Origin: Asanoa iriomotensis
GTDB lineage: Bacteria > Actinomycetota > Actinomycetes > Mycobacteriales > Micromonosporaceae
Assembly: GCF_016862515.1 (NCBI RefSeq)
Contig: NZ_BONC01000019.1
Location: 54,419-118,418, forward strand
Length of the DNA: 64,000 bases
Direction: 5' to 3'
Below the pieces are notes generated by a model that did no database searches, was not told where the DNA came from, and saw only the letters and a list, made by a program, of their open reading frames with translations. This document shows, piece by piece, positions 59,145-64,000 of this stretch; position 1 is the stretch's first letter, and each line of letters begins with the position of its first letter. Both the position numbers and the translations under genes were made by a program.

Positions 59145-59802
59145 GTCAATCGACCGGTCGGTGACGGCCGCGGCCCGCGAATGGCGCCGGCTCCACATCC
59201 GCCCGGCCGACGTCGCCCGCTTGAGCGACGACCTCCGCGACGACCTGACGGCGGCCGCCGCCGAGGGCATCGACCCGGCGGACCTGATCGGCCGGGACAC
59301 GAGGTCTTTCGCCCGGCGGCTGGCGGACGAGGCCCGGGTGGACCGGATCCCCTACGAGTTCGACCGCCTGCTGCTGACGTCGCTGGTGGGCGCGCTGCCG
59401 GGCCTGGCCTTCGCCTACGGGGTCCTCTACGGCTACATCCCGATCCCGGCCCGCCCACCTGCCGACGAACCGAACATCGGCGCGGTGGTCGCGGTGTATG
59501 CGGCGCTGGCCTGCCTGGTCCTCCTCTCGTCACTGCTCACGGTCTGGTTCCGCCTGCGCCACCTGCCGTCGATGGGCCGCACGGTGTTGGCGATGGCGCT
59601 GCTGCTCCCGCTGGCCGGCGCGGTGGCGACACCGATCACGATGGCCTTCGCGGCAACGGTCAACTACAGCACCGCCCTCCCGGTCGTAGCGATCGAATGC
59701 ACCCTGTTCGGCGGCGCCCTAGCGGGCGCGATCGTGCTCGCCCGCCGCTGGTCCCTACGCGATCGGAGCGCCCCCACGGCGGCGGGCATGCGTCCGGCGT
59801 AG
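59137..59802 (+). CDS. HAAS-type membrane protein paired with PadR
   Basis: A 221-residue protein. The N-terminal 75 residues are helical and cytosolic (AAREWRRLHIRPADVARLSDDLRDDLTAAAAEGIDPADLIGRDTRSFARRLADEA), like the HAAS/DUF1700 sensor module. Four membrane spans follow, at about residues 84-103, 118-137, 145-165 and 178-198. Such proteins are nearly always encoded with PadR and are thought to sense membrane or signal changes; the function is unproven. The C-terminus is short and basic. Confidence 0.78.
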   Translation: MHESIDRSVTAAAREWRRLHIRPADVARLSDDLRDDLTAAAAEGIDPADLIGRDTRSFARRLADEARVDRIPYEFDRLLLTSLVGALPGLAFAYGVLYGYIPIPARPPADEPNIGAVVAVYAALACLVLLSSLLTVWFRLRHLPSMGRTVLAMALLLPLAGAVATPITMAFAATVNYSTALPVVAIECTLFGGALAGAIVLARRWSLRDRSAPTAAGMRPA

Positions 59803-59823
59803 CGTCGCGCGCAGGGAGGTGGC

Positions 59824-60591
59824 GTGCCTAGGGTTGGGCGGCATGACCGCGATGCGGGTGGGGCGGCGGAGCTCTTGGCGGCCAAGGCCGCCTTGCGTGA
59901 TGAGGTCTGGGCGGCGTTGCGGGCGGGTGGTGCGGCGCGGTTTCCGGGGGCCGAGGGGCGCATCCCGAACTTCGTAGGCGCCGAGGCCGCGGCCGAGCGG
60001 TTGCGGGGGATGGGTGAGTGGCGGCGGGCCGGAACCGTCAAGGCCAACCCCGACAGCGCGCAACTGCCCGTGCGTCAGCGGGCGCTCGAGGACGGCAAGG
60101 TCGTCTACATGGCGGTGCCGCGGTTGGCCGAGGACGATCCGTTCTTTCTGCTCGATCCCGATCACCTTGCTGAACCGCCGCGGCGGGCGGCTTCGATCCG
60201 CGGTGCGACGGGGTCCGCGCGCCGGGTGGCGGTGGCGGAGTTGGCTCCGGTCGACCTCGTCGTGATGGGGTGCGTCGCGGCGGGCGAGGACGGTGCCCGG
60301 CTTGGCAAGGGTGGTGGTTTCGCCGACCTGGAGTTCGCGCTCGCCGCCGCGGCCGGGCTCGTCGGGGCCCAAACGGTTGTCGTCACCACCGTGCACGAGG
60401 TGCAGGTCCGGCCTTCGGGCGCGATCCCGACGACCGCGCACGACGTGCCGTTGGACTTCGTGGTCACGCCCGACCGGATCATCGACTGTCGCACCCGCCG
60501 CGCGGCCCGACCCGAGGCCGGCATCCGCTGGGACGAGCTGACTCCGGAGAAGATCACCGCCATCCCGCTCCTGCGGGCGCTCGTCAGGTGA
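59824..60591 (+). CDS. 5-formyltetrahydrofolate cyclo-ligase family protein
   Basis: A 255-residue protein of the MTHFS fold (NagB/RpiA-like). It shows AKAALRDEVWAALRAGGAARFPG at the start, AGTVKANPDSAQLPVRQRALEDGKVVYM, and the nucleotide/folate region VAAGEDGARLGKGGGFADLEFALAAA (canonical G-x-R-L-G-x-G-x-G-Y-Y-D). The last motif lacks the usual YYD, reading GGFADLE, so it belongs to the MTHFS-domain subgroup whose activity is not established. GTG 59824 follows GGGAGGTG. Its 3' end overlaps the convergent oxidoreductase by 8 bases. Confidence 0.78.
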   Translation: MPRVGRHDRDAGGAAELLAAKAALRDEVWAALRAGGAARFPGAEGRIPNFVGAEAAAERLRGMGEWRRAGTVKANPDSAQLPVRQRALEDGKVVYMAVPRLAEDDPFFLLDPDHLAEPPRRAASIRGATGSARRVAVAELAPVDLVVMGCVAAGEDGARLGKGGGFADLEFALAAAAGLVGAQTVVVTTVHEVQVRPSGAIPTTAHDVPLDFVVTPDRIIDCRTRRAARPEAGIRWDELTPEKITAIPLLRALVR

Positions 60592-61534
60592 GCGAGATGA
60601 TCACCTTGCCCAGGGCGTGGCCGTCGCCGAGGTGTCGTAGGGCGGCGGGGACCTCGGCCAGGGCGTACTCGCGGTCGATGTGGGTTGTCAGCGCTCCGGA
60701 CACGCAGAGCGACGCCATCGTGAGCAGGTCCGTGGTGTTCGGGCGCACGACCAGGATCCGTTGCCTGCCGACCAGCGGGCCCGCGACCAGGACCTGGAGC
60801 ATCGTGCCGACCGAGCCGCCGACCCAGAGGTAGCGACCACCCGCCGACAGGGCGCGGCGGTGCGACAGCACCGAGTGGTGGCCGGCCAGGTCGAGGACCA
60901 GGTCGTAGCGATCACCTGCGCGGGTGAAGTCCGTCCGGGTGAAGTCGACGACCTGGTCCGCGCCGGCCGAGCGCATGAAGTCCTGCTTCTCCGCGTTGTC
61001 CACCGCGGTCACCTCGGCGCCGTCGAGCTTGGCCAGCTGGATCGCGTACGCGCCCGTGCCGCCGCCGGCGCCGTTGATCAACACGCGTTGACCGCGGCGG
61101 ACCGCGCCCTTCGTGCGGATGCCCTGCAGCGCGATCACGCCCGGCTGGGGGAGCGTGGCCGCCTGGGCGAAGGACAAGCCCGGCGGTTTCAGCGCGAGGA
61201 CTCGCTCCCGGGCGATGGCGTACTCGGCGAAACCACCCATTTTGTCCAGGTTGTCGCCGAAGACCTCGTCGCCCACCGCCACGGTTGTCACGGCCGGGCC
61301 GATCGCCTCGACCACGCCGGCGATGTCGGAGCCCAGCGTGCGGTGGCGGGGTCGCCGTGGGCCGCCGACCCTGGCGTACAACGGCCGGCCCGTGAGCGTT
61401 TCCCAGTCGGAGGCGTTGAGGCCGACCGCGCGTACCTTGACGAGCACCTCGTCGCCCCGCGGCACCGGCCGCTCGACCTCCTCGAACCGCAGGCTCTCGG
61501 GAGGCCCGTACGCGTCGTACACCAACGCCTTCAT
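60584..61534 (-). CDS. NAD(P)-dependent quinone oxidoreductase (zinc-free MDR)
   Basis: A 316-residue medium-chain reductase. The GroES-like domain begins MKALVYDAYGPPESLRFEEVERPVPRGDEVLVKVRA and has HRTLGSDIAGVVEAIG. The Rossmann part has INGAGGGTGAYAIQLAKLDGAEVTAV (about residues 149-174) and ends LGKVIISLT. Zinc ligands of alcohol dehydrogenases are absent, which places it with the QOR/NDMA class. On the minus strand GATACT lies 8 nt before the ATG, a possible leaderless promoter. The substrate is unknown. Confidence 0.9.
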   Translation of the reverse strand: MKALVYDAYGPPESLRFEEVERPVPRGDEVLVKVRAVGLNASDWETLTGRPLYARVGGPRRPRHRTLGSDIAGVVEAIGPAVTTVAVGDEVFGDNLDKMGGFAEYAIARERVLALKPPGLSFAQAATLPQPGVIALQGIRTKGAVRRGQRVLINGAGGGTGAYAIQLAKLDGAEVTAVDNAEKQDFMRSAGADQVVDFTRTDFTRAGDRYDLVLDLAGHHSVLSHRRALSAGGRYLWVGGSVGTMLQVLVAGPLVGRQRILVVRPNTTDLLTMASLCVSGALTTHIDREYALAEVPAALRHLGDGHALGKVIISLT

Positions 61535-61645
61535 GGCATCGCAGTATCCACGCCGATTTCGCACCTGCCTATGGACACGTCGCCCGGGTAGCGTGTCCGG
61601 AGCGGTCCGGGTCGGCCGGGCGCACATCGTGAGGATCTGAACACC

Positions 61646-62284
61646 GTGAGCAACCGCGTGGTCGAGACGAAGAACGACCGGAAAGCTGCCGCCAAGGCTG
61701 CTCGCAAGGCCGCCGCCGAGCGCGCCGCGAAGGCCCGGCGCCGCCGCCAGCAGCTCGCGATCGTCCTCACGGCGCTCGCCGTCGTCGGGATCGTGGTGGC
61801 GATCGTGCTCCTCGTCCGCGGCGGTGGCGACGACAACGCCGGCGCGCAGTTCGGCTCGGCGCCGAGCGCGTCGGCGGAGGCCCCGCCGGCCAACGGGATC
61901 CCGGCCGACGTCGATCCCGCGCTCAAGACCAAGCCCGTCGTCCAGGCGGGCCAGGGCACCGTCTCCGAGCTCAAGGTGACCCCGCTGATCGAGGGCACCG
62001 GGCCCGGCGCGCAGAGCGGCCAGACCGTGACCGTCAACTACGTCGGCGTGACCTACGCCGACGGCAAGGAGTTCGACGCGTCCTGGAACAACGGCCAGCC
62101 GTTCCCCGTGCAGCTCGGCACCGGCAGCGTCATCGAGGGCTGGGACAAGGGGCTCCTGGGCGCCAAGGCCGGCAGCCGGCTGCAGCTCGACATCCCGGCG
62201 ACGATGGCGTACGGCGAGAACCCCCAACCCGGCTACCCCGCGGGCGCGCTGCGGTTCGTGGTCGACGTGCTCTCCGTGCAGTAA
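61646..62284 (+). CDS. Membrane-anchored FKBP-type peptidyl-prolyl isomerase
   Basis: A 212-residue protein. The N-terminus (residues 1-35) is Lys/Arg/Ala-rich and cytosolic, followed by one span (QLAIVLTALAVVGIVVAIVLLV, about 36-57). After a Pro/Ala linker comes an extracellular FKBP domain (about 115-212) with GQTVTVNYVGVTYADGKEFDASWNNGQPFPVQLGTGSVIEGWDKGLLG and the conserved AYGENPQPGYPAGALRFVVDVL. It presumably folds exported proteins at the membrane surface. GTG 61646 follows GTGAGGA. It precedes tyrS by 42 bases. Confidence 0.9.
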   Translation: MSNRVVETKNDRKAAAKAARKAAAERAAKARRRRQQLAIVLTALAVVGIVVAIVLLVRGGGDDNAGAQFGSAPSASAEAPPANGIPADVDPALKTKPVVQAGQGTVSELKVTPLIEGTGPGAQSGQTVTVNYVGVTYADGKEFDASWNNGQPFPVQLGTGSVIEGWDKGLLGAKAGSRLQLDIPATMAYGENPQPGYPAGALRFVVDVLSVQ

Positions 62285-62326
62285 ACCGGGTGCGGCCGCC
62301 GCGGGGTGGTGGGAGACAATCCAGGC

Positions 62327-63586
62327 GTGAGCGAATTCATCGACGACCTGTTCTGGCGGGGCCTGTTGCAGGACTCCACCGACCTCGACGAGCTGCGCAA
62401 GCATCTGGACTCGGGGCAGGTGACGTTCTATGTCGGCTTCGACCCGACGGCGGCGAGCCTGCACCTCGGTCACCTCATGCAGGTGCTCACCGCCCGGCGG
62501 TTGCAGCTCGCCGGGCACCGGCCGCTGTTGCTCGTCGGTGGCGCCACCGGGCAGATCGGTGACCCTCGGGAGAGCAGCGAACGCACGCTCAACCCGCCCG
62601 AGGTGGTGGCCAGCTGGGTCGACAAGATCCGCGAGCAGGTGCGGCCGTTCGTGACCTACGAGGGTGACAACGCCGCGACCTTGGTCAACAACCTTGACTG
62701 GACCGGCTCGATGTCGGCGATCAGCTTCCTGCGTGACGTGGGCAAACATTTCCCCGTCAACAAGATGCTGGCCCGCGAGGTGGTCAAGGCGCGGCTCGAG
62801 ACCGGCATCAGCTTCACCGAGTTCAGCTACCAACTGCTCCAGTCGCACGACTTCTACGAGCTGCACCTGCGGCACGGCTGCACGCTGCAGTTCGGCGGCT
62901 CCGACCAGTGGGGCAACATCACCGCCGGCGTCGACTACATCCGGCGCCGGGGTGCGGGGCCGGCGCACGCGTTCGTGACACCGCTTGTGACCAAGGCCGA
63001 CGGCACCAAGTTCGGCAAGACCGAGGGCGCGTCGGTCTGGCTCGATCCGGAGCTGACCAGCCCGTACGCGTTCTACCAGTTCTGGCTCAACACCGACGAC
63101 CGCGACGTCGTGCGCTACCTGCGCTACTTCAGCTTCCGGCCGCACGCCGAGATCGAGGAGCTCGAACGGGCGACGGCGGAGCGGCCCGGTGCCCGGGAGG
63201 GGCAGCGGGCGTTGGCCGCGGAGCTGACCGCGCTCGTGCACGGTGAGGAGGAGACCGCCCAGGTGCTCGCCGCGAGCCAGGCGCTGTTCGGGCGAGGCTC
63301 GTTGGCCGATCTGGGCGCGGGGACCTTGCGGTCCGCGCTGGCCGAGGCAGGTCTTTTGGAGGTACGCGGTGAGCTGCCCCCGGTCGCGGCCCTGTTCCGC
63401 GACTCCGGGCTGGTCGGGAGCCTCAACGAGGCACGGCGGGCGATCACCGAGGGTGGTGCGTACGTCAACAACGAGCGGGTGTCCGATGTGGAGGCCACCG
63501 TGTCCGTGGATGCCTTGCTGCACGGGCGTTTCCTGGTCCTGCGGCGTGGAAAGCGCACGTTCGCGGGCGTCGAGCGGGTCGGCTGA
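62327..63586 (+). CDS. tyrS: Tyrosyl-tRNA synthetase
   Basis: Class I synthetase of 419 residues. The HIGH-type motif is DPTAASLHLGHLMQV (about residue 40) and the KMSKS-type loop is TKFGKTEGASVWLD (about residue 227, so KFGKT). The tyrosine site lies in GFDPTAAS and QFGGSDQWGNITAG. The C-terminal S4 domain covers about residues 350-419. GTG 62327 has GACAAT at 62315-62320, leaving 6 nt, so the mRNA looks leaderless. A terminator and the rRNA promoters follow. Confidence 0.97.
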   Translation: MSEFIDDLFWRGLLQDSTDLDELRKHLDSGQVTFYVGFDPTAASLHLGHLMQVLTARRLQLAGHRPLLLVGGATGQIGDPRESSERTLNPPEVVASWVDKIREQVRPFVTYEGDNAATLVNNLDWTGSMSAISFLRDVGKHFPVNKMLAREVVKARLETGISFTEFSYQLLQSHDFYELHLRHGCTLQFGGSDQWGNITAGVDYIRRRGAGPAHAFVTPLVTKADGTKFGKTEGASVWLDPELTSPYAFYQFWLNTDDRDVVRYLRYFSFRPHAEIEELERATAERPGAREGQRALAAELTALVHGEEETAQVLAASQALFGRGSLADLGAGTLRSALAEAGLLEVRGELPPVAALFRDSGLVGSLNEARRAITEGGAYVNNERVSDVEATVSVDALLHGRFLVLRRGKRTFAGVERVG

Positions 63587-63615
63587 CCCCCTCCTTTGAT
63601 CATGTGACCCGGAAC

Positions 63616-63662
63616 GCAGCCCCCCGATTTGACGATCAACTCGGGGGCTGCGTATCTTTCTT
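63616..63662 (+). terminator. Rho-independent terminator after tyrS
   Basis: GCAGCCCCCCGA (63616-63627) and TCGGGGGCTGC (63641-63651) form a GC-rich stem with one bulge, followed by the T-rich stretch TATCTTTCTTTC. It lies 30 bases after the tyrS stop. Confidence 0.8.
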
Positions 63663-63708
63663 TCTGCACGGCGGGAGCAACACGGAACGATCCGGACAAC
63701 GGGTCGAT

Positions 63709-63917
63709 TTGGTGAGGCGAAACCGACGGGGTAAGCTTTGCGAGCCGGTAGGGCACCGGGCGAGCATGCGGCGAGAGCCGCAGCGGCCGGCCTACCAAAT
63801 CCCTTGAAGCGGAAGTTCGGCGGGTTGACTGCTGCGCGTCCGCGGACGGGGAACCCGCCCAAGGCATGACAAACCGGGAAACACCGGGTTGACAACGCCG
63901 AAAGGACCGGGTAACGT
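63709..63917 (+). promoter_or_regulatory. Tandem promoters, probably of a ribosomal RNA operon
   Basis: Two well-formed promoters face right. The first is TTGGTG (63709-63714), a 17-nt spacer and TAAGCT (63732-63737). The second is TTGACA (63889-63894), a 17-nt spacer and TAACGT (63912-63917). Downstream is AGCCC/GGGCT (63963-63967 and 63976-63980), a small boxB-like hairpin in a non-coding leader that runs off the window. This arrangement after tyrS is typical of an rrn operon; the 16S gene itself is not in the window. Confidence 0.65.
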
Positions 63918-64000
63918 AGTAAAAGTGCCCAGCGCGGAAGCGCCGGACACGGAAACAAACTAAGCCCCAGGTTTAGGGCTCGGAAACGGGCCAGATTCTT

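Noticed and set aside
63629..63658. TTGACG-18-TATCTT as a third rRNA promoter
   Set aside because: The words lie inside the loop and tail of the tyrS terminator hairpin, which explains them better.
61535..63958. Minus-strand frame extending the quinone oxidoreductase by about 800 residues
   Set aside because: It runs antisense through fkbp and tyrS. The oxidoreductase itself begins MKALVYDAYG at 61534, as in the family.

Overview
The window is a very GC-rich chromosomal segment from an actinomycete. The gene content (actinobacterial integration host factor, HelD-type helicase, septum-formation lipoprotein, the hisE-hisG pair, frequent GTG starts) and the gene order fit Actinomycetota. The protein sequences look most like Micromonosporaceae; that family-level placement is inference from memory, not from a search. 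Almost everything is housekeeping. I see no insertion sequence, prophage, CRISPR array, tRNA or rRNA body. The right edge appears to stop in the leader of a ribosomal RNA operon.

Layout. 1-9.95 kb: a conserved plus-strand block with pyrF (cut by the left edge), mihF, a degenerate guanylate kinase, rpoZ, coaBC, metK, then priA, def, fmt and rsmB, linking pyrimidine, CoA and SAM synthesis, replication restart and initiator-tRNA formylation. 9.95-12.6 kb: a septum-formation-family lipoprotein on the minus strand, rpe, and a response regulator with a GGDEF-like domain. 12.6-16.4 kb: a perfect 56-nt palindrome, an FMN riboswitch and the riboflavin operon ribD-ribE-ribBA-ribH. 16.4-24.8 kb: accessory genes, namely a MOSC/ferredoxin-reductase fusion, a CGNR regulator, a HelD-like helicase, a short collagen-like secreted protein, an MRF-type CobW-like protein next to the zinc-independent ribosomal protein L31, a lipoprotein and an alpha/beta hydrolase. 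24.8-28.2 kb: a minus-strand amino-acid ABC transporter whose last gene is a methylenetetrahydrofolate-reductase-like protein. 28.3-31.4 kb: a SigE-family sigma factor with a GerMN-domain partner, then hisE, hisG and a membrane protein. 31.7-35.3 kb: a large membrane alpha/beta hydrolase and a geranylgeranyl-reductase-like flavoprotein. 35.4-41.4 kb: infC-rpmI-rplT, a SpoU/TrmH rRNA methylase and pheS-pheT. 41.4-45.9 kb: two large polytopic proteins of glycosyltransferase-C/YfhO type. 46-54.3 kb: the complete arginine cluster argC-J-B-D-F-R-G-H, tightly overlapped. 54.3-64 kb: a 3-methyladenine glycosylase, a secreted GHL10 glycosidase, a second copy of the palindrome, a divergent TetR/MFS pair, a PadR/membrane pair, a 5-formyl-THF cyclo-ligase-like protein, a quinone oxidoreductase, a membrane FKBP, tyrS, and a terminator followed by rRNA-type promoters.

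Points beyond routine annotation. (a) A family of perfect palindromes with identical outer arms and covarying inner arms. (b) A guanylate kinase that keeps its GMP site but has lost the ATP P-loop lysine and lid. (c) Many genes with a -10 box 6-8 nt before the start codon, suggesting leaderless mRNAs. (d) An infC gene that appears to start with ATC behind a strong ribosome site. (e) Intergenic clusters of GATC/TGATCA words. (f) An argD tail that forms a hairpin over the argF start. I did not find a self-evident new defence or biosynthetic system; the best candidates for new biology are these regulatory and degenerate-enzyme observations.
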